Below, one piece after another: positions 1-9,505 of a stretch of DNA of 64,000 nucleotides; position 1 is the stretch's first letter; each line of letters starts with the position of its first letter. Below the pieces are notes generated by a model. That model worked only from the letters and a program-made list of their open reading frames with translations, did not search any database and had not been told where the DNA came from. The position numbers were made by a program, and so were the translations under genes. The stretch lies in assembly GCF_014656295.1 (NCBI RefSeq), contig NZ_BNCD01000003.1, forward strand, positions 186,001-250,000. Direction: 5' to 3'. This DNA comes from Streptomyces sulfonofaciens (GTDB lineage Bacteria > Actinomycetota > Actinomycetes > Streptomycetales > Streptomycetaceae).

Positions 1-72
1 CCGAACGGCACCGCCACCTCGCACGGCCCTGGTGACGGATGGCCCGGGCGGAGGGCAGCCCACCAGGTCCGG

Positions 73-110
73 CGGCCGCGTAAACGCTTGCGCAAGCGTT
101 TACGCGGCCG
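73..110. promoter_or_regulatory. 38-bp perfect palindrome, LacI-family operator
   Basis: Bases 73-110 form an uninterrupted inverted repeat centred between 91 and 92. The core AACGCTTGCGCAAGCGTT is the classic LacI/GalR operator pattern with a central CG, and the GC-rich flanks extend the symmetry to 19 bp per arm. It lies about 190 bp before the LacI-type regulator at 297, so autoregulation is the simplest inference. A divergent target off the left edge is also possible. Confidence 0.85.
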
Positions 111-296
111 TCCGCCGTGCGGTACCTTCGGCGAACCGGGCGCCAGAAGATCCGGATGCCGCAGACGTCCGGAGACCGTGAGACCCCGGCCCGGGATCCC
201 GTGGCCCAGGGCAGGGGCCGAATCCGGGTGCCGAAATCCGGGTGCCGGATGGCGGATGCCGGTGGCGGGTGCCGGTGGTGGAAGGGGTGGAGCGCG

Positions 297-1415
297 GTGG
301 CGACGATGGCCGACGTGGCACGCCTGGCGAACGTCTCCGTGGCGACGGTGTCCCATGTGCTGAACGGGACCAGAGCGGTGCGCCCGACCACCCGCAGGGC
401 CGTGCAGGACGCCATCGAGGAGCTGGGATACACCCACAACGCCCTGGCCCGCTCCCTGGTCACCGCACGGACCCGGTCCATCGGCCTGGCGGTATCCACC
501 ATCGGCAACCCGTACTTCACGGAGATCCTCCAAGGCGTGGAGTCGAGCGCCCTGGAGCACGGTTACGGTCTGCTCATCGCCGACCCGCACGACGACCCCG
601 TGCACGAGCGCACGGTCGCGCAACTGCTCCACGAGCGCCGGGTGGACGGTCTGATCGTGGCGCCGTCACCGCGGCCGTCCGCGCTCGTCGCGTACGTGGC
701 GCGCCATGGTGTGCCGACCGTCTTCCTGGACCGACTCGTCGACCTCCCGGACGGCTCCGGTGACCGCTTCGACCAGGTGTGTGCGCGGGGCGCTGAGCCC
801 ATGGCGCGGCTCACCTGCCATCTTGCTGACCTCGGCCACCGCAGGATCGGCCTGGTCGCGGGCCTGTCGGGGTTGAGCACCAGTGCCGAGCGGATCGCCG
901 GCTACCGCACCGGCCTGGACCGTGCGGGACTGGACGCTGATCCGGAACTGCTCGCGAGCGGCCATTCGGAGGCGGCGGGCGCCGAGCGTGCGACGCATGC
1001 GCTTCTGTCCGCGTCGGCGCCACCCAGTGCACTCGTCACCGCGAACAACGCCATGACCATCGGTGCGCTGCGGGCCCTGCGCGCCCGTCGGCTGCGGGTC
1101 CCCGATGACATCGCCCTGGCCTGCTTCGACGACTTCTCCTGGGCCGAGCTGTTCACTCCCCGGCTCACCGCCGTCTCCCAGCCCGGCCGGGAGATCGGCG
1201 CGCGGGCGGTCCGGCTGCTGCTGGACCGGCTCGACGGCCCAAAGCGGCGGCCGCGCACCGTCCGGCTGCCCTGCACCATCGTGCACCGCACCTCCTGCGG
1301 TTGCCCGGAGGATGCCTCGCCCGCGGCCCTGTCCGCTGAGTGCGCGGGCACGGCGGCTCATCCCCCGGTGTCCGCGACGCCCCCGCCCGGCCACGCGACC
1401 ACGCAACCCTGGTGA
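297..1415 (+). CDS. LacI-family transcriptional regulator
   Basis: Probable sugar-responsive repressor of 372 aa. Residues 4-24 (MADVARLANVSVATVSHVLNG) are the N-terminal LacI helix-turn-helix and hinge start. From about residue 60 the protein continues as a periplasmic-binding-protein-like effector domain, with the typical SIGLAVSTIGNPYF opening and a late ACFDDFSW segment. GTG 297 is preferred over an upstream in-frame start because the purine-rich GAAGGGGTGGAG lies just before it and family members usually begin a few residues before the helix. ATG 306 is the alternative. The C terminus carries about 35 low-complexity Pro/Ala-rich residues that run into a 9-bp tandem repeat. A sugar kinase follows at 1508 on the same strand, so sugar-induced derepression of that kinase is likely. 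The ligand cannot be read from sequence. Confidence 0.9.
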   Translation: MATMADVARLANVSVATVSHVLNGTRAVRPTTRRAVQDAIEELGYTHNALARSLVTARTRSIGLAVSTIGNPYFTEILQGVESSALEHGYGLLIADPHDDPVHERTVAQLLHERRVDGLIVAPSPRPSALVAYVARHGVPTVFLDRLVDLPDGSGDRFDQVCARGAEPMARLTCHLADLGHRRIGLVAGLSGLSTSAERIAGYRTGLDRAGLDADPELLASGHSEAAGAERATHALLSASAPPSALVTANNAMTIGALRALRARRLRVPDDIALACFDDFSWAELFTPRLTAVSQPGREIGARAVRLLLDRLDGPKRRPRTVRLPCTIVHRTSCGCPEDASPAALSAECAGTAAHPPVSATPPPGHATTQPW

Positions 1416-1492
1416 CCCACGTGACCAACGCGATCCCCGTTTCCCACGTAACCCCCATAGCCCATATGACCCACGCGACCCGCGCGACCCCG
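1403..1492. repeat. Degenerate 9-bp tandem array, about 10 units
   Basis: Ten consecutive 9-mers of the form GTGACCCAC / GCGACCCGC run without phase loss from 1403 to 1492. They cover the LacI stop codon (1413-1415) and end immediately before the Shine-Dalgarno of the sugar kinase. The period is exactly 9 throughout although individual units differ at 2-4 positions. Confidence 0.75.
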
Positions 1493-1507
1493 TGAAAGGA
1501 CCGTATC

Positions 1508-2428
1508 GTGATCGTCGTTGCAGGTGAGGCCCTGATCGACCTGGTACAGGACGCGGCGGGTCCGCTCGCTCCGCTGGCGCCCCGGCTCGGCGGTGGCCCC
1601 TACAACACAGCGGTGGCGCTGGGGCGCCTCGGCTCTCCCGCCGCATTCTGCTCACGGGTGTCGTCCGACGTCTTCGGTCAGGCTCTGCTCGACGGGCTGC
1701 GGACGGCCGGCGTGGACGTGTCGTACGTACAGCGGGGCGCGGAGCCCACGACGCTCGCCGTGGCCTCGGTCGGCGAGGACGGGTCGGCCGGGTACTCCTT
1801 CTACGTGGAGGGGACGGCGGACCGGCTCTTCTCGGCGCCCGAATCGCTCCCGGTGGGCACCCGTGCGGTGTCCTTCGGCACCTGTTCGCTGGTCCTTGAG
1901 CCGGGTGCCAGCGCCTATGAACGGCTGCTGCGCGCAGCGGCGGAGCAGGGCGTCTTCACCGCGCTGGATCCGAACATCCGCGCCGTCCTGATTCCCGACG
2001 CGGACGCCTACCGTGCCCGCTTCCGCTCCTGGCTGCCCTGCACGGGCCTGCTGAAGCTGTCGCAGGAGGACGCCGACTGGCTGGGGGGCACCCCGAAGGA
2101 GTGGCTGGCGGCCGGGCCGGCGGCGGTGGTGGTGACGCACGGCGCCGACGGCCTGACGGTGCTGACCCGCGGCGGGGAGTTCGCGGTGCCGGGAGAGCGG
2201 GTGGAGGTCGTCGACACGATCGGCGCCGGCGACACGGTGAACGCGGCGCTGCTGCACCGGCTGGCCGCGCTCGACGCCCTCTCGGTCGACGCGGCGGCCG
2301 CGCTGGACGAGACCGCCTGGCGGGACGTCCTGACCTACGCGGCCCGCGCGGCCGCCCTCACCTGCTCCCGTCCCGGCGCCCAGCCGCCCTACGCCCGCGA
2401 GCTGGAGGAGTACGCCGGACGCCGGTGA
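1508..2428 (+). CDS. PfkB-family carbohydrate kinase (fructokinase-like)
   Basis: ATP-dependent sugar kinase of the ribokinase/PfkB family, 306 aa, the usual length. The first PfkB signature is at about 28-42 (GGGPYNTAVALGRLG). The second, with the anion hole and catalytic aspartate, is at 236-249 (DTIGAGDTVNAALL). GTG 1508 follows GAAAGGA at about 1495-1501. It lies 92 bp after the LacI regulator on the same strand, so it is probably co-transcribed and controlled through the operator at 73-110. Fructose is the commonest substrate of this subgroup, but 2-keto-3-deoxygluconate or another ketose is possible. No transporter gene is visible in the window, so the rest of the catabolic set may lie to the left. 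Confidence 0.88.
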   Translation: MIVVAGEALIDLVQDAAGPLAPLAPRLGGGPYNTAVALGRLGSPAAFCSRVSSDVFGQALLDGLRTAGVDVSYVQRGAEPTTLAVASVGEDGSAGYSFYVEGTADRLFSAPESLPVGTRAVSFGTCSLVLEPGASAYERLLRAAAEQGVFTALDPNIRAVLIPDADAYRARFRSWLPCTGLLKLSQEDADWLGGTPKEWLAAGPAAVVVTHGADGLTVLTRGGEFAVPGERVEVVDTIGAGDTVNAALLHRLAALDALSVDAAAALDETAWRDVLTYAARAAALTCSRPGAQPPYARELEEYAGRR

Positions 2429-2582
2429 GCGGCGCCGTCCGGCTCCTCGGGCCCCGGTGCCTCGCGGCCCCGGACCGGAAGCTCCCTCTCCGCGCGGCGC
2501 GAACCCGCGGGGCACGGCTCACTCGATCCGGTGCGGCCCGGGGACCCCGCGCCCCGGTCCACGCCTCCCCCGTCCTCCGCAG

Positions 2583-2662
2583 CCACCGGCCACCGGCCAC
2601 CGGCCACCGGCCACCGGCCACCGGCCACCGGCCACCGGCCACCGGCCACCGGCCACCGGCCA
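2583..2662. repeat. Perfect 7-bp tandem repeat, about 11.4 copies of CCACCGG
   Basis: Eighty bases of uninterrupted CCACCGG units lie in the 270-bp gap between the convergent sugar kinase and uvrA. A heptamer in non-coding DNA is expected to vary in copy number by slippage. The rest of the gap (2429-2582) is GC-rich with no recognisable gene or strong hairpin. Confidence 0.95.
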
Positions 2663-2698
2663 GGATGCCTGACGCCTCGGACGCGTGTGGGGCCCGCC

Positions 2699-5629
<2,931 letters not shown>

Positions 5630-5849
5630 GCCGGTCCGCACCTTTCTTGAGAGGACGACAAGGGGCGGTGCCCCCGTCTCCTGAAGACTATGGGGGGCCG
5701 CAGTCGGCGAGGGGCGGGGTTGCCTGGTCGGTGGGAGCACCTCGTCTCCCGGAGCGCCACACTGATGCGGTCCCGGACTACCAAGCATGCCCGATGCCTC
5801 GCCCGAGCCTATAGCACGTGCATTCGATTTGACGGGGTGGGCGGCCCGC

Positions 5850-5878
5850 TTCACCCGAACGTGTGGCGGGGCTATCGT
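5850..5878 (+). promoter_or_regulatory. Candidate promoter for the MDMPI gene (leaderless)
   Basis: TTCACC (5850-5855), a 17-bp spacer and TATCGT (5873-5878) are followed after 7 nt by ATG 5886. This geometry puts +1 at the start codon. Confidence 0.5.
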
Positions 5879-5885
5879 CGACGCC

Positions 5886-6575
5886 ATGATCGATCATGTG
5901 CGCGACCTCGCGTCTGTACGTGACGCGACGGACCGGCTGCTCAGCGCAGTCTCCCTGCTCGGCCCCGCTGCCGTGGCCGAGCCGTCCCTGCTGCCCGCCT
6001 GGAGCCGGGGGCACATCCTCGCCCACCTGGCCCGCAACGCCGACGCCCTGGTGAACGTACTCGCCGGGCGCCCCATGTACGCGAGCGGCACGGAGCGTGA
6101 GACCGACCTGGAGCGGGACGCGCCGCGCGCCCTCGACATCCAGGTCGCCGACATCAGGGCGAGCACGGGCCGCTTCCTGGAGGCGGCCGCGGCGCCCGCG
6201 GACTGGACGCGCACGGTGGTACTGCGCAACGGCGTCACCGACGCCGCGGCCCGCGTGCCCTTCCGCCGACTGGTCGAGGTGGAGTTGCACCACACGGACC
6301 TCGGCATCGGCTACACGCTGGAGGCGCTGCCCGGGGAGTTCGCCGACCGGGCGATCGGCTACCTGGCCGAGCGGTTCACCGGCCACCAGGACGTGCCCGC
6401 GACCACCCTGGCCACCGACGACGGCCGGACCTGGCGGACCGGTGGCGGGACGGCGGCCGGCCCGGTCCGTGTCAGCGGCTCTCCCGCGGGCCTGCTCGGC
6501 TGGCTCAGCGGCCGCCGCGACGGCTCGGGCCTGAAGGTCTCGGGCGGGCCCCTTCCCGTGCTGCCCGCGCTGTAG
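5886..6575 (+). CDS. Maleylpyruvate isomerase family protein (MDMPI/DinB fold)
   Basis: A 229-aa member of the mycothiol-dependent maleylpyruvate isomerase-like family. The N-terminal four-helix DinB-type domain carries the metal-ligand histidine pattern, [17 protein letters not shown] at about 38-56 and [10 protein letters not shown] at about 118-127. A small C-terminal sterol-carrier-like beta region ends in [12 protein letters not shown]. Mycothiol is the actinomycete low-molecular-weight thiol, so a thiol-transfer role is plausible, but most paralogues have no assigned substrate. ATG 5886 has no Shine-Dalgarno and lies 7 nt after a good -10 box, so it is probably leaderless. It is divergent from uvrA. 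Confidence 0.85.
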   Translation: MIDHVRDLASVRDATDRLLSAVSLLGPAAVAEPSLLPAWSRGHILAHLARNADALVNVLAGRPMYASGTERETDLERDAPRALDIQVADIRASTGRFLEAAAAPADWTRTVVLRNGVTDAAARVPFRRLVEVELHHTDLGIGYTLEALPGEFADRAIGYLAERFTGHQDVPATTLATDDGRTWRTGGGTAAGPVRVSGSPAGLLGWLSGRRDGSGLKVSGGPLPVLPAL

Positions 6576-6722
6576 GCCGCCGCGCGCCGGTGGCGGTCCG
6601 GTGGCTGCGCCGGGCGGCCGGGCGGGCGCCCGCCGCGCTTTTGCGGGGGGCACCGCGGCTGCGGCGTACCGGTACGCCCGCCCTGTCTCCCCGGGTGGCG
6701 CCGCCTGCGTAGGCTGCGTGCC

Positions 6723-7379
6723 ATGACATACACCGGAGAGGTGCGGGTCGGCGGGCCCGCGGATGTGCATGAGCTGCAGGAACTGATGATCTCCAAGGTG
6801 GCCGTCGGCCCCCTGGACAACAACGCCTACCTGCTGCGCTGCCGGGCCACGGACGAACAACTGCTGATCGACGCGGCCGACGACGCCTCGACGCTGCTGA
6901 CGCTGATCGGTGACGACGGCATCGCCTCCGTCGTCACCACCCACCGCCATGGCGACCACTGGCAGGCGCTCGACGAGGTCGTCAGGGCCACGGGTGCGCG
7001 GACCTTCGCGGGGCGGTACGACGCCGACGGCATTCCGGTGCCGACGGATGTGCTCGTCGAGGACGGGGACACCGTGCGGGTCGGCAGGGTCGCCCTCACC
7101 GCCCGCCACCTCGTGGGCCACACGCCGGGCTCGATCGCGCTCGTCTACGACGACCCGCACGGCCACCCGCACGTCTTCACGGGCGACTGCCTCTTCCCCG
7201 GCGGCGTCGGCAACACCCGCAAGGACGCCGAGGCCTTCGCGCGCCTGATCGGCGACGTCGAGGCCAAGATCTTCGACCGGCTGCCCGACGAGACCTGGGT
7301 CTATCCCGGTCACGGCAACGACACCACGCTCGGAGCCGAGCGCCCGCACCTGCCCGAGTGGCGCGAGCGGGGCTGGTGA
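6723..7379 (+). CDS. Metallo-beta-lactamase-fold hydrolase (glyoxalase II-like)
   Basis: Zinc hydrolase of 218 aa. Metal-site motifs are in order: THRHGDH at about 75-81 (the THxHxDH motif), GHTPGS at about 127-132, TGDCLFPGGVGNT at about 149-161 and YPGHG near the C terminus. The layout matches glyoxalase II-like MBL proteins that cleave thioesters, although no lid domain is present. ATG 6723 lies 7 nt after TAGGCT (6710-6715), so the mRNA is probably leaderless. MLDNN-like homologous sequence would also permit a later start at the internal ATG near 6786. It follows the MDMPI gene on the same strand with a 147-bp gap, and both could act in thiol chemistry. Confidence 0.9.
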   Translation: MTYTGEVRVGGPADVHELQELMISKVAVGPLDNNAYLLRCRATDEQLLIDAADDASTLLTLIGDDGIASVVTTHRHGDHWQALDEVVRATGARTFAGRYDADGIPVPTDVLVEDGDTVRVGRVALTARHLVGHTPGSIALVYDDPHGHPHVFTGDCLFPGGVGNTRKDAEAFARLIGDVEAKIFDRLPDETWVYPGHGNDTTLGAERPHLPEWRERGW

Positions 7380-7511
7380 GAGCCGGCGGCAGGACACCCG
7401 CGGCCGCCGGGACACACAGCCGCGCAGCCACGCCGCGCGCAACCCGCGCGCGGCGGGCCGCGCCGTCAGGCGCCACGACCGCGGAACGCTCAGCAGAAAG
7501 CCCATGCGCAG

Positions 7512-7534
7512 ATCGTGGCACCCACCACTGACAA
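7512..7534 (-). promoter_or_regulatory. RecA-independent damage promoter-like motif without an assigned gene
   Basis: On the minus strand TTGTCAGTG (7534-7526) is followed by 8 nt and CACGAT (7517-7512), then 6 nt and an ATG at 7505. The nine-base element is a perfect match to the RecA-NDp consensus and the -10 differs only in its first base. The reading frame from 7505 runs antisense into the hydrolase gene, so no product can be named with confidence. Confidence 0.55.
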
Positions 7535-7550
7535 TCGTCCCCTCCCGCCC

Positions 7551-8024
7551 CTACACCCGGGCCGCGGCCGGCGCGAGCAGGGCCGCGACGCGCTCCACCG
7601 CGAACGCGTAGCCCTGGACGCCGCAGCCCGCGATCACTCCGTCGGCCCGGCGCGAGACGTAGGAGTGGTGCCGGAACTCCTCGCGCCGGTGGATGTTGGA
7701 GATGTGGACCTCGATCACGGGCAGGTCGTCGCAGGCGTGCAGTGCGTCGAGGATCGCCACGGAGGTGTGGGAGTAGGCGCCGGGGTTGATCACGATGCCC
7801 GCGTGGCGCTCGCGGGCCTCCTGGATCCAGTCGACGAGCTCGCCCTCGTGGTTGGACTGCCGGGCGTCCACCGTCCCGCCGTGCGCCGCCGCGGTCCTGG
7901 TGCACAGGGCCTCCACGTCGGCCAGCGTCTCGAAGCCGTAGATCTCGGGCTGGCGCTTGCCCAGGAGGTTCAGGTTGGGGCCGTTGAGAACCATGATCGG
8001 GGCGGTGGCGAGGGTGCGGGGCAC
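7551..8024 (-). CDS. aroQ: Type II 3-dehydroquinate dehydratase
   Basis: Third step of the shikimate pathway: trans-dehydration of 3-dehydroquinate to 3-dehydroshikimate by a dodecameric cytoplasmic enzyme. At 157 aa it has the normal length. The N-terminal [17 protein letters not shown] (about 14-30) carries the catalytic arginine and tyrosine of the flexible loop. [16 protein letters not shown] (about 79-94) and [18 protein letters not shown] (about 105-122) hold the substrate-binding asparagine and the catalytic histidine. It stands alone, away from other aro genes, as is usual in Streptomyces. The 170 bp between its stop and the MBL hydrolase hold the orphan damage-promoter motif. Confidence 0.97.
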   Translation of the reverse strand: MPRTLATAPIMVLNGPNLNLLGKRQPEIYGFETLADVEALCTRTAAAHGGTVDARQSNHEGELVDWIQEARERHAGIVINPGAYSHTSVAILDALHACDDLPVIEVHISNIHRREEFRHHSYVSRRADGVIAGCGVQGYAFAVERVAALLAPAAARV

Positions 8025-8167
8025 GGGAACCTCCGGGCTTTTCGGCAGCTTTCCCGAGACGGTCTATCACGGTGCGTGCGGCCGGCCGGCACGAGCGCCG
8101 CACCGCCCGCTTCCCACGGCGGTGCACAGCTCCCCGGGCGCGCGGGCCCCGTGAGTAGGCCGCGTAC

Positions 8168-8203
8168 GCTGCGTGCGCCGGGTGCGCTGCGTGCGCCGGG
8201 TGC
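8168..8203. repeat. 18-bp perfect direct repeat, two copies
   Basis: GCTGCGTGCGCCGGGTGC occurs twice in tandem at 8168-8185 and 8186-8203, with a partial third copy after it, in the gap between terC and aroQ. Confidence 0.8.
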
Positions 8204-8229
8204 GCCGCCCCAGATGCGCAGGGCGCACC
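8199..8229 (-). terminator. Possible terminator after terC
   Basis: GGTGCGCC (8199-8206) and GGCGCACC (8222-8229) form an 8-bp stem 37 bp beyond the terC stop. The loop is 15 nt and there is no U tract, as is usual at this GC content. Confidence 0.4.
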
Positions 8230-8266
8230 GTCTCCCGGATCAGCGAGCCAGTGCACCGCAGGCCCA

Positions 8267-9337
8267 CTAGGACTTCCGGCGCTGGCGGGGGCCCCCGCCC
8301 TCCGAGTCCTCCACGTTCTCCGCGTCCTCCACGCTCTCTGCTCCCTCCGCTCCCTCCGCGCCCTCGCGGCGCTCCTCAGGGTGCTCCGTGTCGCGGGCCT
8401 GTCGCGAGGAGGCCATCAGGCTGGTGATCGTCGTGATGACCAGCACCCCGCAGATGACGCCCAGCGAGACGGGGACGGAGATCTCGGGGACGGGGACACC
8501 GGACTCGTGCAGGGCGTGCAGGACCAGCTTGACGCCGATGAAGCCGAGGACGACCGACAGCCCGTAGCTCAGGTGCACCAGCCGTCTGAGCAGCCCGCCC
8601 AGCAGGAAGTAAAGCTGCCTCAGCCCCATCAGCGCGAAGGCGTTGGCGGTGAAGACGATGTACGGGTCCTGGGTGAGGCCGAAGATCGCGGGGATCGAGT
8701 CGAGCGCGAAGAGCACATCGGTGGTGCCGATGGCCAGCATGACGACCAGCATCGGCGTCATGACGCGTGCACCGTTCCTGCGGATGAAGAGTTTGGTGCC
8801 GTGGTAGCGGTCGGCCACGCCGAAGCGCCGCTCCAGGGACCTCAGCAGCCGGTTCTCCTCGAACTCCTCCTCGTGCCCGCCCTTGCGGGCGTCCTGGACC
8901 AGCTTCCATGCGGTCCAGATGAGGAAGGCGCCGAAGATGTAGAACACCCAGGCGAAGCTGGCGATGATCGCGGCGCCCGCGGCGATGAAGCCGGCCCTGA
9001 GCACCAGCGCCATCAGCACGCCCAGAAGCAGCACCCGCTGCTGGTAGCGGGACGGCACCGAGAACTTCGCCATGATCAGGACGAAGACGAAGAGGTTGTC
9101 GACGCTGAGCGACTTCTCGGTGATGTACCCGGCGACGAACTCGCCGGCGGGCCGACCGCCCGCGAACACCATCAGCCCGACCGCGAACAGCCCCGCGAGG
9201 ACCACCCAGACGGCGGTCCACGTGCCGGCCTCCCGGATGGACACCTCGTGCGGGGTGCGGCCGATGAAGAAGTCCGCTGCGATCAGGACAGCCAGGCCCG
9301 CGATCGTCAGGACCCACAGCGTCAGGGAAACGTCCAC
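8267..9337 (-). CDS. TerC-family integral membrane protein
   Basis: Multi-pass membrane protein of 356 aa in the TerC/Alx family, implicated elsewhere in tellurite resistance and in manganese export or protein metalation. About nine hydrophobic segments are visible from LWVLTIAGLAVLIAADFFI onward. The family acidic residues lie in SVDNLFVFVLIMAKF (about 79-93) and TTDVLFALDSIPAIFG (about 204-219). The tail after about residue 315 is soluble and very rich in Glu/Ala/Arg. GTG 9337 is supported by GGAGG four bases upstream; that sequence is one arm of an inverted repeat (see 9342-9389). Downstream genes on the same strand include none; a TerD pair lies upstream. Confidence 0.93.
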   Translation of the reverse strand: MDVSLTLWVLTIAGLAVLIAADFFIGRTPHEVSIREAGTWTAVWVVLAGLFAVGLMVFAGGRPAGEFVAGYITEKSLSVDNLFVFVLIMAKFSVPSRYQQRVLLLGVLMALVLRAGFIAAGAAIIASFAWVFYIFGAFLIWTAWKLVQDARKGGHEEEFEENRLLRSLERRFGVADRYHGTKLFIRRNGARVMTPMLVVMLAIGTTDVLFALDSIPAIFGLTQDPYIVFTANAFALMGLRQLYFLLGGLLRRLVHLSYGLSVVLGFIGVKLVLHALHESGVPVPEISVPVSLGVICGVLVITTITSLMASSRQARDTEHPEERREGAEGAEGAESVEDAENVEDSEGGGPRQRRKS

Positions 9338-9341
9338 TGCG

Positions 9342-9389
9342 CCTCCGGCGTCGGCACGTCAAGAATCTCGGCGTTGTCGCTGCCGGAGG
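9342..9389 (-). promoter_or_regulatory. Leader hairpin that would sequester the terC ribosome-binding site
   Basis: In the transcript CCUCCGGC (9389-9382) is perfectly complementary to GCCGGAGG (9349-9342), which contains the Shine-Dalgarno sequence for GTG 9337. The loop is 32 nt. This is a translational off-state if it forms. No known riboswitch consensus (including yybP-ykoY) was recognised in the 130-nt leader. Confidence 0.5.
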
Positions 9390-9505
9390 TATCCCACGCT
9401 CAGAGCCCCCGCCAGTAAAGGAATGCTACAGGTATTGCCAAGTAATAGTAAAGCGACAGGTCATGAACCACCCGGGGGACCTGACAGGCACCGACTCACG
9501 GACGT

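Noticed and set aside
5630..5885. A damage promoter or SOS box for uvrA
   Set aside because: I searched both strands. The nearest resemblance before a CATAGT matches only 3-4 of 9 consensus bases, and no CGAAC-N4-GTTCG palindrome is present.
5778..7505. 575-codon minus-strand open frame opposite the MDMPI and MBL genes
   Set aside because: It is antisense to two well-supported genes and has shadow-type codon usage. Only its first codons near 7505, behind a damage-type promoter, are kept as a finding.
8067..8267. 66-codon minus-strand frame rich in Arg-Thr
   Set aside because: The apparent RRTQRTRRTQRT periodicity comes from the 18-bp DNA repeat, not from a protein.
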